NCBI GenBank assembly: GCA_964016875.1
Contig: OZ024720.1
Span: 22,757,742 to 22,821,741, forward strand
From: Fallopia convolvulus
Taxonomy: Eukaryota; Streptophyta; Magnoliopsida; Caryophyllales; Polygonaceae
Direction: 5' to 3'
DNA: 64,000 nt
The translations under genes were made by a program, and so were the position numbers. This document shows, piece by piece, positions 9,763 through 21,486 of this stretch (position 1 is the stretch's first letter; the number at the start of each line of letters is the position of its first letter). The notes below the pieces were generated by a model. The model did no database searches. It was not told the origin of the DNA and was given only the letters and a program-made list of their open reading frames with translations.

Positions 9763-12197
9763 AAGGAGATTTTGAGCAAGAAGAGGTCGATTGTAGAAAT
9801 GCAAGATGAGGTCAAGACCTTGGAGTTACCGCAAAAGCTAGGAGATCCCGATCGTTTTGCTATCACTATTGGTGTGGGGTCTCAAAACTTCCAAGCCTTG
9901 TGTGACCTTGGAGCAAGCACGAGCATCATTCCTTACACCATATGGAAATCCACATCCATGGGTCTCATAGCTCCGGTCAACATGAGGTTAACGATAGCGG
10001 ATGGGTCGTCCATCGAGCCAATTGGTATCGTCGAGGATTACCCCGTTGGCATTGAAGGCCACTATGTCCCGATCGACTTTGTTGTGGTGGACATGATAGA
10101 AGTGCCGGGTGAACCGATTATACTAGGGAGACCTTTCCTTGCTACGGTTGGGGCAATCATTGATGTAAAAAAGGGCCACTTGTCTCTTGACATTGGAGGA
10201 AGAGAGATTGAGTTTTTCTTTAGGCCAACTTCAAAAGGGGCCGTACATAAGGAAGCTAAGATGATCCAAGTTCCTCTTGGATTGCAATGGGAAGCCGTTT
10301 CTAAGAAGCCAAGGCCATGGGAGCTTAGGTTGAAAGCCACCCCACCACCTAGAGAAATTGAGATAGAGCGCCAAGGTCTAGCCCTCAATATGATTGAGCA
10401 TGAGCAATTGGAGGAAGGGATGTCTTATTTGGAGGTGTTCAAGGCCGAGAAGAAAGAAGTTCAAGCACCACCGGAACCATCTCAAGAACTCAAGGAGCTT
10501 CCAAAAGATTTGAGGTACGCATTTCTTGGTCCCAACTCTTCTTTGCCCGTAATCATAAATGCCAACTTGCATGATGAGGAGGAGTCTAAGTTATTAGAGG
10601 TTCTAAGAAAACATAGAGGAGCTTTAGGGTATTCACTAGAGGAACTAAAGGGAATCTCTCCCTCAATTTGCATACATAGGATTTATATGGAGAATAACCA
10701 TAAACCCACTATTGAACCACAAAGAAGACTAAATCCTAACATGAAAAAAGTGGTAAAGAGTGAAATACTTACGATGTTGGATGCGGGAATCATCTTCCCA
10801 ATTTCCGATAGAAAGTATGTGAGTCCCGTGCATGTTTTCCTAAGAAAGGAGGTCTCACCGTTGTGCAAAATGAAAAGGGAGAGATGATACCTACGAGAAC
10901 CACAACAAAATGGCGTATGTGTATTGATTACCGAAAGCTAAATAGTGACACTCGCAAGGACCATTTTCCTCTTCCCTTCATAGACCAAGTCCTAGAAAGA
11001 TTAGCACAACATGAATATTTTTGCTACCTTGACGGGTATAGCGGGTTTTGGCAAATCCCTATTCATCCCGATGATCAAGAGAAGACGACATTCACATGTC
11101 CTTATGGGACTTTTGCCTATAGACGCATGCCTTTTGGTTTATGTAATGCGCCGGCAACATTTCAAAGATGCATGATGTCCGTCTTCTCCGATATGGTTGA
11201 GGATATAGTAGAAGTGTTTATGGATGATTTCTCCATCTATGGTTCCTCATTTGATGTTTGCTTAGCTAACTTAGACAAGGTTTTGACTAGATGTGAGGAG
11301 ACTAGCTTGGTGCTTAATTGGGAAAAATGCCACTTCATGGTGAAGGAGGGCATAGTACTAGGACACCTCGTTTCTAGTAGAGGGATAGAAGTAGATAAAG
11401 CTAAAGTTGAAATAATTGAAAAACTACCTCCTCCCTCTTGTGTTCGTGATGTTAGGAGTTTCTTAGGTCATGCGGGATTTTATAGACGGTTCATCAAGGA
11501 TTTTTCTAAGATTGCAAAACCATTGTCTAACCTCTTGATGAAGGATGTGCCCTTTGAATTTTCCGAGGATTGCATGAGTTCTTTTTGTAGGTTGAGAGAT
11601 GCCTTGATTTCGGCTCCAATAATGGCGGCACCCGATTGGAATCTTCCATTCGAGGTAATGTGTGATGCTAGTGATTTTGCCGTAGGGGCCATCCTTGGGC
11701 AAAGGAAGGATGGAAAGTTGCATGCCATCTACTACGCAAGCCAAACTTTGGATGAAACTCAGTGCAATTACACAACGACGGAGAAAGAGTTTCTTGCGAT
11801 AGTGTTTGCATTTGAGAAATTATGTTCATATCTTGTGGGATCAAAGGTGGTAGTCTTCACAGACCATGCAGCAATCAAATACCTCATGAAGAAGAAAGAT
11901 GCAAAGTCGAGGCTTCTAAGGTGGATGCTCCTTCTCCAAGAGTTTGACCATGAGATCAAGGACAAAACCGGTGTGGAAAATGTGGTAGCTGATCATCTAT
12001 CCCGTTTGCCCATTGAGTACATGTTGGAGATGGAGGATGGTTTGACTGTAGATGATTCAAGGGCAGATGAAGTTCTCATGAGTGGAAAGGAGGAAAGGAA
12101 AGATGGATCGACGAACCAAGTATATCGGGCCCGAGGTCCAGAACATCGGATCAAAGGAAGAGCAGGTACCAGTGAGTCGGGACGAAGGTCTTTATAG
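9763..12197 (+). pseudogene. Athila-A pol: protease, reverse transcriptase, RNase H
   Basis: Continues in the gag frame after the 9760-9762 stop. The aspartic protease has DLGAST (about 9905) and ILGRPFL (about 10120). RT starts about 10680 (RRLNPNMKKVV). A one-base loss near 10838 shifts frame, and the frame then runs open to 12197. RT motifs are IDYRKLNSDTRKDHFPLPF (about 10925), GYSGFWQIP, YRRMPFGLCNAPATF and the catalytic FMDDF (about 11218). RNase H follows with CDASDFAVG (about 11660), the TEKEF glutamate and TDHAAI, ending ADHLSRLP at about 12010. The frame ends at TAG 12195-12197 inside a linker to integrase rich in TCGGGCCCGA. RT wording such as GIVLGHLVSSRGIEVDKAK places it in the Athila lineage. 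Confidence 0.92.
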
Positions 12198-13685
12198 TCG
12201 GGCCCGAGTTACCTGTGTGTCTGCGAAGCTAGACCGGCATCCAACCATGTCGGGCTCGGTACACTTCAATGTCGGTCCGCGGAAGAAAGTAAGTTTACTA
12301 ACTCGATTTTCATTCCTTCTCGTTCTCAATTGATTAATTCTTTCTCTCCCACTTGCCTTCTTTCTATTAGTGCCGTAAGACGAGGGGTTTCCCCTTGGTT
12401 TGCGGATTTTGCTAACTTTGCCGTAGGGGGAGTGATCCCACCAAATTTGTCTTATCAAGCTAGGAAGAAATTCTTACATGATGCTAGACAATATTTTTGG
12501 GATGATCCATATCTCTACAAGGAAGGGAGTGATCAAATCTATAGACGGTGTGTGTCAAGTGAAGAGGTTGAGAGCATAATTCACCATTGCCATTCCTTGC
12601 CTACGGGGGGTCACGCTAAGAGTTCCAAAACCACTTCAAAAATTCTTCAATGTGGTTATTATTGGCCAACCATGTTCAAATATGTGCATGATTATGTGAG
12701 GAAGTGTGAGGAGTGCCAAGGAGAGGGGAACCTATCAAGGAGGAATGAGACTCCTCAAACTGGCATTCTAGAAGTTGAGTTATTTGATGTATGGGGCATC
12801 GATTTCATGGGACCATTTCCCACATCGGGGCCTTACAAGTACATCTTGGTAGCCGTGGACTATGTCTCAAAATGGGTGGAGGCCATACCAACAAGAACCA
12901 ATGATGCTAGGGTGGTGATGAAGTTCTTGAAAAGCAACATTTTTGCAAGGTTTGGTGTGCCTAGGGTTCTCATAAGTGATGGTGGACCTCATTTCATTGA
13001 GAGGTGCTTCGAGAATGTGTTGATCAAGTATGGGGTGTCTCATCGAGTTGCTACTCCTTATCATCCTCAAACAAGCGGGCAAGTCGAGGTGTCAAACCGT
13101 CAAATCAAGGCTATCTTGGAGAAGACCGTATCTCGATCAAGGAAAGATTGGGCCTCTAAGCTCGACGATGCACTTTGGGCTTATAGAACCGCCTTCAAGG
13201 CACCTTTGAGAACTACACCCTTCAATCTAGTTTATGGCAAGGCATGCCATCTTCCGGTAGAGCTTGAGCACAAGGCAAAATGGGCTCTCAAGGAGATGAA
13301 TTGGGATATCAACTTGGCCGGTGAGAAAAGGTTTCTAGAGCTTCATGAGTTGGGAGAATTGAGGTTGAAAGCCTATGAGAACTCCAAGTTGTACAAGGAG
13401 AAGACCAAGAAGTGGCATGAAAGGAAGTTAATTCCAAACACTTATCAAACCGGCGACAAGATTCTCCTTTTCAATTCAAGGCTTAAACTTTTCCTGGGGA
13501 AGTTAAGGACTAGGTGGAGTGGACCATTTGTGGTCCACCATATCTATGCTCATGGTGCGGTGGACTTGGTTGATGAACGAGGACATATTTTCAAAGTGAA
13601 TGGTCATCGAGTGAAGAAGTTCCATGACAAGGCCGGTCCAAGCGAAGAAGTTAGAGCCTCATGGGCTCTCGTCCTCGCCAATTGA
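12198..13685 (+). pseudogene. Athila-A integrase
   Basis: Integrase, in the same frame as RNase H after the 12195-12197 stop, open to TGA 13683-13685. The zinc-binding HHCC region is at about 12580-12720 (HCHSLPTGGHAK ... CEECQ). The catalytic DDE core has WGIDFMGPFP (about 12790), ISDGGPHFIE (about 12970) and SGQVEVSNRQ (about 13075), all three acidic residues present. The C-terminal part binds DNA non-specifically in this family and ends PFVVHHIYAHGAVDL ... KVNGHRVKKFHD. No chromodomain is seen, as expected for Athila. The domain is intact, but the upstream stops would prevent translation as one polyprotein. Confidence 0.93.
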
Positions 13686-15434
13686 CCTAGACATGCCATT
13701 GAGGAATAAAGAAATTGTGAGCTCTTTATACTCTTCTCTCTTGCTTTTAAGTTTTGGTTTCCTTGTTTGATGGGGACATCAAAATTTTAGGTATGGGGTG
13801 GGGGTAAGTGTGCTCATGATTTCAATTGCTTGTGTGTTTGTTATTTTGAGGATATTTGGTTTTCGGTTTCTAGTTTGTGTTTGGGATGTTTGTTTCTTGG
13901 TTTGTGGTTTTATGAACGACATGGATGATTGATTTGGTTTTGAATGGATGAGTCTTTGTTTTTGGCTTTAGAGAAATTTTTGCAAAAAAAAAAATCCATA
14001 AAAATTTGAAAAATTGTGTTAAAAACAACAAAAAGATTTTGTGTTTTGTAGTTTTTGGACTAGATATTCCCATCTTAGATTGCCAAATGAAAGCTAATGA
14101 TGATGTGAGCATGGAAATTCCTTTGCATATTTTTGGATGGTTTAGCCTCTAAAAAGATGTTGCTTTTGATGTGATCATGATATCTTGCTTGTTTTATTGA
14201 ACATATGAGTTCTAGGATAAGTTCTTATGCAACTAAGTATGAGTGACCCTTGTGAGATTGATTTTTGGCCATTTTAGGGATGCTTGTTCATATTTGCATA
14301 TCCCTCATGTCTCTTGTGTGATTATCTCATGCATGCTTAGTAAAACTTGCTATTGCGGTGTTTATCTATTTTCCAAGACCGTCATGAGATTTGTCCTAGC
14401 ATTGTCACATTGATTTTGAACTTTATTCTTCTAGTCACATAAATGTTCCATATCCTACCATGAAGTGAATCCTTTGTTTGTAGCCCCGTTTTAGCCTAAG
14501 CCTTTGTTTGAAACTCCTCAAAAATATTATTCCTAGCCTTATATGACTTGACCCTTATGGGATTGGACTTTAGAAGAGAGGTTTGGATTGTATTTGAAGA
14601 GTTGAGATTCTCATTGGTTTAAGGGCAAAGAATGTTGTTATGAATCATGTGGGTAGTGCATCTTTGTTGTGCAAAAAGAAAATGAAAAGACAAAGAAAGA
14701 AAGAAAGAAAATGTTGGAAATGGAAAGTGGAATGAAGGTAAAGAGCTTAAGTGAAGAAAAAGGGTCCGACCGAGTTACACACCACATCGGGCCCGATGTC
14801 ATAAGAAAGTCGGTCCAGTGTAGAAAGTGTGGAAAATCCAACAAAAAGCCTAAGAGCAAAGATGAAGTGGAATGTTAAGTGAAATTTTGGGTTGAAAGGA
14901 AAAATGTTAAGTCTTTTGGATGAGTGTGAAACTAATTGTGGAATTTTGGTGAAGTTGGTGAGAGTTTAGGTTGTTCAATCCCCATTGTAAGCACCACAAG
15001 ACCAAATAATTCCCACCTTGAGAAATACAAAAAGCCCCATTACAACCCGGCCGAATGGAACCTCTTTGAGGACCTCCATTGAGCCAAGTTCGAATTCTTT
15101 GTGTACTTTGTATTAGGCATCTCTAGGTGGAGGAATTGGTGATATTAGCTTCAATAGCAAAGTCCTTACTTGCATGATTTTTGAGCTTGAGTGTTCATTG
15201 CTAAACCCAAACACATGAGGAGTGATACACATTCACATATCCCTAAAGTGAGGCTTAGTTGCATTGACTCTATTCCTTGGAACACCTAATCATGTGTGAT
15301 GATGTAATCTTGCTTGAATATCAATCACTTGTGCTTAAATGTATTTTCATACGAGGCTTTACTTGAAGATTATGTTTCGGTCTTGCTTACATTGTTATTG
15401 CTTGAGGACAAGCAAGTTTAAGTATGGGGTATTT
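13686..15434 (+). other. Athila-A 3' region with polypurine tract
   Basis: About 1.75 kb between integrase and 3' LTR. Many Athila elements hold an env-like ORF here; I see none. It is T-rich with a short A-run (about 13985-13995). One cluster of the element's TCGGGCCCGA motif lies at 14762-14820, with an exact copy at 14787-14796. A purine tract AGTATGGGGT at 15421-15430 lies just before the 3' LTR and is the probable plus-strand primer. A similar purine-rich tract at about 13790-13805 may be a second one. Confidence 0.7.
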
Positions 15435-16836
15435 TGATGTCTCTTTATTTGGTGGTGTTTTTATATGTGATTTCCTTTGTAAATATGTTTCTTTTTCCCC
15501 TTTTCTTGTGTATTTTGTTCCTTTTTAGCTTAGTTCCCGTATTTCTATGAGATTCGGAGACTATGCACGTTTTATGTGTTTTGTAGGTGTCTTGGCATGG
15601 ATCAAGGATCGTTTTGAAGGAGGATCGGAACATGGAGCAAGGCCCGAGCTTAAGAGGGAAAGAGAGGAGCAAGCCATGAAGAAGAACAAGAGAAAAGCCA
15701 ACAAGAAGAGGGTGGAACGAGGTCCGGACCGAGTTGCAACCAACACCGGGCCCGACTTGAGTTTTCAACCTCGGACCGACTTGCACAGCAAGTCGGGCCC
15801 GAGGTCCTCCGTGTCGGTCCGAGTCGGTCACTGGACTGCTTGGGCTCCAAGGCACGAAATTGTAAACTACCACGTTTACCCCTCATCTATAAAGGCTCTC
15901 TTATCTTCTAATTTAAGGAGGTTCCCACACTTAGCAAGGAACCAACCCTCAAAAACTCTCAAGAGGATACTTGGAGAGCAAGGAGGAAGGAGAGGAGAAG
16001 GAGAAGAGAGACAATCGGCCAAGGAGAGGAAGATTTGATAGGTTTGGTTGATAGATTAGCTTTGCTTTGTTTTGATTTTGTGGATTTGGAAACCTTTGAT
16101 TGGAGTTTGTGGATTGCTTTTGATTTTGAATGAAATTTGGCTTTGGTTTGAGATTTATGATGTTGATTGCCTTGCTTTTTGATTTGTTTGCTTTCTTTGT
16201 TTGCCATATGGAGTAGATCTCCTTGATCTTGGGTTATGGGGGAAAACTCTAGCTAGGTTGGGCTAGAAACCCTAATTCCATAGCCTTGAGTGCTTGATCT
16301 AGGAACCCACTCTACATAGAGCTACAATTCCTTACAAAAGTAAGGAATCAAGGCTTGTGATTGGAAAAGTAGCGAAAGTGAACATGTGTCAATCTCAAGA
16401 CCTTGCTTCGAAGGGGATTTCGCCAAGGATCGATGTGTAGAAGTGGTTGGAACGAGGGCGAAAGCACTCGATCCTATTCCGATCATCACTTATTGCTTGA
16501 ATTGGGGTGGAAAAGCCTTAATCTACTAGAGAAGGAACCCAAAAACCCAATATCTACTTTCAATCTTTGAGTTCAACAAACCCAGCTACCTCGGGCCCGA
16601 CTTGCTCTACGTCGGTCCCGACTTCCCTCTTGTCGCCAACATCGGGCCCGACATGACACTTGTGTCGGTCCCGACTGTTCTCTTTGTTTTCCTTTGTTTT
16701 AAGTTCTCCTTTCCAACTTTCTAGTGTCTAGGCACCTCAATCGAGTAGATTTCCCGAGCGTTCGACACCCACCATGTGCTACAACGGGATCGGGTTATAA
16801 ATTGTATCTCTAGACCCTCGCACAACCGAGCGATCA
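15435..16836 (+). repeat. Athila-A 3' LTR (1402 bp)
   Basis: Same ends and length as the 5' LTR, with about 28 base differences by eye and no length change. The TATA region reads CTATAAAGG at about 15889 instead of TATATAAAGG. Exact TCGGGCCCGA copies are at 15793, 16591 and 16642. It is followed by the second TSD CAACA at 16837-16841. Confidence 0.95.
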
Positions 16837-19164
16837 CAACACTCCTCTTCCAAACATCGAACTCTCCCCATCTTTTATCTTGTCTGTTCAGTTTGGCTTG
16901 AACGTCATCAACTTTGTTGTTCACTCCGTTAATGCTCTCCTTTATTTCCTGAACCCATGATGGCGTCTCCTGATGGCCTGGAGGTCGATATGGTGCAGGT
17001 CGTCTATCTAGTGGGGGCCCTACGTAGTTTTGACTTGTATTCTTATTGCCCCATTGATAGTTGTTCGACTTGTCATTATAATTAGGTTGGTTCCTGTATG
17101 GTCCTCTCATATAGTTCATCTTAGCTATTGTCTCAGCGGTTCTAACCTGCTCAATGTTAGTGCAAGCAGAAGTACTATGTGCAGAAGAACCACATTATTG
17201 ACATGATGGAGAGGATTTCAGAAAACTTACATGTTTCCTCAGACGGTTGAACTCATCTTGTAAGAATTGATTTTTAACATCTGGGTCAACTTCTTCTCGG
17301 TTGGGTATGTAGAGACGTTTTTGAGTTTGTGGAGTTTGCTGGGTTCCGTATGTAGCATCGTAATTAGCCAGCTTATCCAACAATTCCCACGCCTCTGTCG
17401 GGTTCATCTCTATAAAACCGCACGCAGTATGCGTGTTGATGCGGTTCTTGGTCTCTGCGTTGATACCTTGGAAAAAGATTTCTTGCAAAACATATAAAGG
17501 TTGCCCATGAGTAGGGCACTGTCTAAGCATCTCTTTGAATCTTTCCCATGTTTCAACAAATGTTTCATTAGGCAACTGGTGATAAGAGGTGATGCGTTTC
17601 CTCAACTCCGACGTCTTAGCAGGAGGGAAAAACTTTGTAAGAAATTGATCATAAAAGCTTTCCAAGTCCTGATAGACTTAGAAGGTAGGCTCTCTAACCA
17701 GTTCAGGGCCTTTCCAGTAAGAGACCATCTAAAAGCTCTTGACAGAACATACTCTAATGAGACACCTTCAGCAGCTATGGTATCACATAAATCAAGAAAG
17801 TTTCTAATATGCTCCATAGGGCACTAAGCAGGTGTCCTTCAAACTGAGCCCGTTTGATTAAGGATATAAATTGAGACTTGATCTCAAAAGGTTTCTCTAT
17901 CGCTGGAAGCACAATAGGAGATTCTGGCACCCTCAGTTCCGGATGCATGTATTGTTTGGCATTCCTTGGATAGGCGTCTAGCTCTTCTTGTAAACGACTT
18001 GTCATTATAATTAGGTTCGACTTGTCATTATAATTAGGTTGGTTCCTGTATGGTCCTCTCATATAGTTCATCTTAGCTATTGTCTCAGCGGTTCTAACCT
18101 GCTCAATGTTAGTGCAAGCAGAAGTACTATGTGCAGAAGAACCACATTATTGACATGATGGAGAGGATTTCAGAAAACTTACATGTTTCCTCAGACGGTT
18201 GAACTCATCTTGTAAGAATTGATTTTTAACATCTGGGTCAACTTCTTCCCGGTTGGGTATGTAGAGACGTTTTTGAGTTTGTGGAGTTTGCTGGGTTCCG
18301 TACGTAGCATCGTAATTAGCCAGCTTATCCAACAATTCCCACGCCTCTGTCGGGTTCATCTCTATAAAACCGCACGCAGTATGCGTGTTGATGCGGTTCT
18401 TGGTCTCTGCGTTGATACCTTGGAAAAAGATTTCTTGCAAAACATATAAAGGTTGCCCATGAGTAGGGCACTGTCTAAGCATCTCTTTGAATCTTTCCCA
18501 TGTTTCAACAAATGTTTCATTAGGCAACTGGTGATAAGAGGTGATGCGTTTCCTCAACTCCGACGTCTTAGCAGGAGGGAAAAACTTTGTAAGAAATTGA
18601 TCATAAAAGCTTTCCAAGTCCTGATAGACTTAGAAGGTAGGCTCTCTAACCAGTTCAGGGCCTTTCCAGTAAGAGACCATCTAAAAGCTCTTGACAGAAC
18701 ATATTCTAATGAGACACCTTCAGCAGCTATGGTATCACATAAATCAAGAAAGTTTCTAATATGCTCCATAGGGCACTAAGCAGGTGTCCTTCAAACTGAG
18801 CTCGTTTGATTAAGGATATAAATTGAGACTTGATCTCAAAAGGTTTCTCTATCGCTGGAAGCACAATAGGAGATTCTGGCACCCTCAGTTCCGGATGCAT
18901 GTGCTGTTTGGCATTCCTTGGATAGGCGTCTAGCTCTTCTTGTAAACGAGCCTTGTCAGCTCGTTGACGCTCAGCTTCGGCGTCTGCGCCATCCTTCTCG
19001 GCTTTCAGTGCCTCCATTTGGGTCCGGAGGATCTCTAACTCTCGAGCCATCTCTTCTGCTGTGGCCATGGTTCGGTTTTCTCGGAGTCGACGGTGTAGGG
19101 AACGTTCGGGTTCAGAGTAATAACCGGTGTTATCAAACTGAAGCCTTCGTCGTCCTACCGGCAT
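16837..19164 (-). pseudogene. B-left gag, with internal tandem duplication
   Basis: Read from ATG 19164 leftwards (MPVGRRRLQFDNTGYYSEPE), the equivalent of ATG 55234 in B-right. It has an N-terminal Glu/Lys/Ala-rich helix, capsid region (AYPRNAKQ, FFPPAKT, ETWERFKEMLRQCPTHG), zinc knuckle region and the proline-rich tail to 16842, where Athila-A cuts in. The capsid-zinc-knuckle part is present twice in a row (offset 952 bp). Both copies share the same defects: a base loss at the TWKAL site, a two-base loss near the QFEG site, and a TAA in the first Cys pair of the CCHC knuckle. Gag was therefore already dead before duplication. No product is possible. Confidence 0.9.
17066..18949. repeat. 952-bp direct tandem duplication inside B-left gag
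   Basis: Two head-to-tail copies: 17066-18017 and 18018-18949. Differences by eye number about six in 930 bp, so the duplication is much younger than the element. At the joint a 23-bp stretch (17995-18017) is itself repeated directly at 18018-18040, and it is also the left end of copy 1 (17066-17088). The left copy runs into unique gag sequence at 17065 and the right copy into unique gag sequence after 18949. Confidence 0.93.
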
Positions 19165-19259
19165 ACACTGAGAAAAAACAGACAAAGACAACAAAAATTA
19201 AAAAAAAAACGGGGTCGGGCTATTCCTGAACCCAAAGATAAACTAACAAACTCGTTGCT

Positions 19260-19277
19260 TCCCCGGCAACGGCGCCA
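19260..19277 (-). promoter_or_regulatory. B-left primer-binding site, tRNA-Asp
   Basis: On the minus strand TGGCGCCGTTGCCGGGGA, a perfect match to the tRNA-Asp 3' end, three bases after the 5' LTR (which ends at 19281). Confidence 0.92.
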
Positions 19278-19280
19278 ATT

Positions 19281-20715
19281 TGTTGAACGAGGGTTGTTTG
19301 ACAACAAATAAATTTATAATCAAGACCCCGCTGAGTACAGGGGAGTCAGGATCGTTCCACAGGAAGCAAGGTTGTTCGATTATCAATCTACTATTAACAA
19401 ATAAAAACACTCACAAGTTGCCTCGTTAACGACGTTGTCAGGGTCGTTAACGAACAACCGAACACAAGAACACTTCAAATAACGACCTAATTAAATTCTA
19501 ATTAAATTCGGTACCGAGGCAAGTACTCAGCAACGAAAATTCACTAGAAATAATTCAAATAAAACAAAGATCTAGGATTTAGGGACACCACAACATAGCC
19601 AAGCATAAAAACTCGTAAGAAGATAAGATCATGCCTTTAAACAGATAGAGTCATCAACTTTCGTTGACTTAGCAAGTAAATTAACAAACTTTCGCATCCT
19701 AATTCACTTAATTGCTTGTTTTGGATCTAAAGCTTGAAACTTTCGTATTCAAACAATGTCAACCTTCAAGTTACTAACTTTCTCTTTATATCAAGTTAAA
19801 AACACAAATTACCTCGACTTTCGTTTTGGTATAAACACAACAAACAATTCTCAATAAAAGATAAAAGGCATTCACAACACAATCTTACTCATCAAACATG
19901 CTCAACTATGACGGGCTTAACCCCGATCCTAGAAAAGGAAACTACTCACTAATCATAACTAAGAAACCAATAACTTCAATCAAAATAAACATTAAAAACA
20001 AAACAAAACTCAAATTAATAAGAAAATATTGTCTTACAGAGATTCAGAAGAAACCGATAACATCAAAATACCCAATCACAATCGCGACTAACGACCCCGG
20101 TGACTGTCGTCTACCGAGCCTCTCCGATCTGACTCCGATCCGACTTCTCCTCTCTCGGCCCTTAAAAATTCTCTTCTAAAAATTCTTCTCTAAAAGCCCC
20201 CCCCCCCCTCCTCTATGCTAGATAGAAGGATATTTATACTAAAAAGCTAAAAACTAAAAAGGCTAAAAGATATAAACTTTCCTAAAAAGATAGAAACAAA
20301 CCCTAAAAGATAGAAATAAAATCTAAAAAGATATTAAGACCTAAAATAAATATTCTAATAACCCCAAAAGATTCTAAAAAGATACTCAACCGACACGGAA
20401 ATAAATTCCCGCTCAGGATCGGTGAATTATAAAATAAATCTTCAATTCTTCTCCTTAGTAGCCTCATTAACGAGCCTGGGCTTTGTTTTCTTCCACACTT
20501 CCTCCGTCTTTCACTGTAATGCTCCAAATTCAGCTCCATATAGCTCCTTTCCTTGCTAAAACCTACAAAATACACAAAATAGCGTAGCTTCCACTCTTTT
20601 CATAGAAATATGCAAAACTATCTAAAAACACTCAAAACTAATCCTAAACTTAACAAAACTAAACCTAATAAGCAAAGAAAACCTGCTAAAAACTATACTA
20701 AAAATGCGAACATCA
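19281..20715 (-). repeat. B-left 5' LTR (1435 bp)
   Basis: On the minus strand starts TGATGTTCGC (20715) and ends CGTTCAACA (19281). It is homologous to the B-right LTR 53761-55118, which lacks about 100-150 bp that B-left keeps near 20480-20610. A TATAAATATCC on the minus strand at about 20229-20239 is a TATA-box candidate. Exact TCGTTAACGA copies sit at 19423 and 19444. A run of 12 C at 20197-20208 is absent from B-right and looks like slippage. Confidence 0.9.
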
Positions 20716-21209
20716 CCGCTAAAGGTTGTTCAACTCGTTTTTTAATTTTCTCCTCTTCATTTACTTTTACTGCATTAGAGCTAGCATTTTGCATGGTTCT
20801 TTCTAGTGTAGTTATTGCACCATCTCTTGGCAAATTTAAATCTATGACGGTATTTTCAAGTACATTAGTTGCTTCAACCACGGATTAATTTTGATTTCTA
20901 GCATGCCTTTGGCTAATAGCATCTTCCGATCTTTCATCTATGTTTTCTTCATTTTTATTTCTAAGATTATAATGGTAAGAAGTACTTGCAACATTTTTGT
21001 ACTGTGCAGCTTGTCTACATGAACCAAAGTACCTGAATTACTGTATTGTGCAGCTTGTCTACATGAACCAAAGTACCTGAATTTATGTACTATGAAGCTT
21101 CCTTTCTTTTGTAAATTTGTAAGAGTTAAGTATCTAAATTTTTTTAATGCAACTTGTTCTACTCGAGTCTTTGAGTCTCTTCGATGTCCTTCCTCTCTTT
21201 GAGTAGTTT
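20716..21209 (-). pseudogene. unidentified coding-like remnant outside copia-D
   Basis: Background DNA between the B-left LTR and copia-D. On the minus strand about 95 codons (20998 to 20716) read with one TAA, giving a charged, Asn/Glu-rich peptide with NVASTSYHYNLRNKN and ENTVIDLNLPRDGA. I do not recognise it; it could be a linker of an older retroelement polyprotein or a host exon remnant. A 44-bp direct repeat (21003-21046 and 21047-21084) lies beside it. Confidence 0.3.
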
Positions 21210-21212
21210 GAT

Positions 21213-21426
21213 TTTATTACGAAATCAAATCAAGAGTATCCTTTTTAGAAAATCTTGTAAAAATCCATATTCTACCAATTGCATTCTAGGAAAATATGTA
21301 AAGCAAACCCCTTGCTTTTAGGCTAGACGTTGTAATCCTTTACTTATATTTTGCACTCTTCTTCTCCAAACAAAATAATACACTGAACTTTACACTCATG
21401 TTCTCCTTCTTCACTAAATCTCTTCA
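21213..21426 (+). repeat. copia-D 5' LTR
   Basis: About 214 bp matching 51818-52033. The TG start is degraded (TTTATTACG against TGTATTACG) and the end is CTCTTCA. The 3' part carries the same AATAATACACTGAAC stretch as the other LTR. Confidence 0.85.
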
Positions 21427-21439
21427 TGGTATTAGATCC
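21427..21439 (+). promoter_or_regulatory. copia-D primer-binding site, degenerate tRNA-iMet
   Basis: TGGTATTAGATCC starts at the first base after the LTR. The standard plant copia site is TGGTATCAGAGCC, so two bases have changed, in keeping with the age of the element. Confidence 0.8.
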
Positions 21440-21486
21440 AAAGCTCTAAACGATCCTCGACTCCTCTCCTAACACATTTTTAACCC

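Larger units (their letters stand above)
6260..16836 (+). mobile_element. Athila-A: full-length Ty3/gypsy Athila-type element
   Basis: A structurally complete element of 10,577 bp: 5' LTR 6260-7661, tRNA-Asp primer site 7668-7685, gag, protease, RT, RNase H, integrase, about 1.75 kb 3' region, polypurine tract, 3' LTR 15435-16836. TSD CAACA flanks it (6255-6259 and 16837-16841). Both LTRs are exactly 1402 bp with about 28 mismatches counted by eye (about 2%), so the insertion is fairly recent. It lies inside B-left, whose gag sequence joins across it. Coding lesions are few: four stops and two frameshifts. Confidence 0.95.
5815..20715 (-). mobile_element. B-left: minus-strand Athila-type Ty3/gypsy element, interrupted
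   Basis: The 5' half of an Athila-type gypsy element read right to left: 5' LTR 19281-20715, tRNA-Asp primer site 19260-19277, gag start ATG at 19164, gag to 16837, then (after Athila-A, 6260-16836) the gag-protease linker at 5815-6259, cut off by Sirevirus-1. Its protease, RT and integrase would be upstream of the window. It is about 90% similar by eye to the plus-strand B-right at 53761-64000, so both belong to one family. The flank beyond the LTR begins CCGCT at 20716; the matching TSD is not in the window. Confidence 0.88.

Noticed and set aside
13686..15434. An env-like gene in the 3' region of Athila-A
   Set aside because: No frame over about 80 codons and no hydrophobic or coiled-coil pattern on the sense strand.
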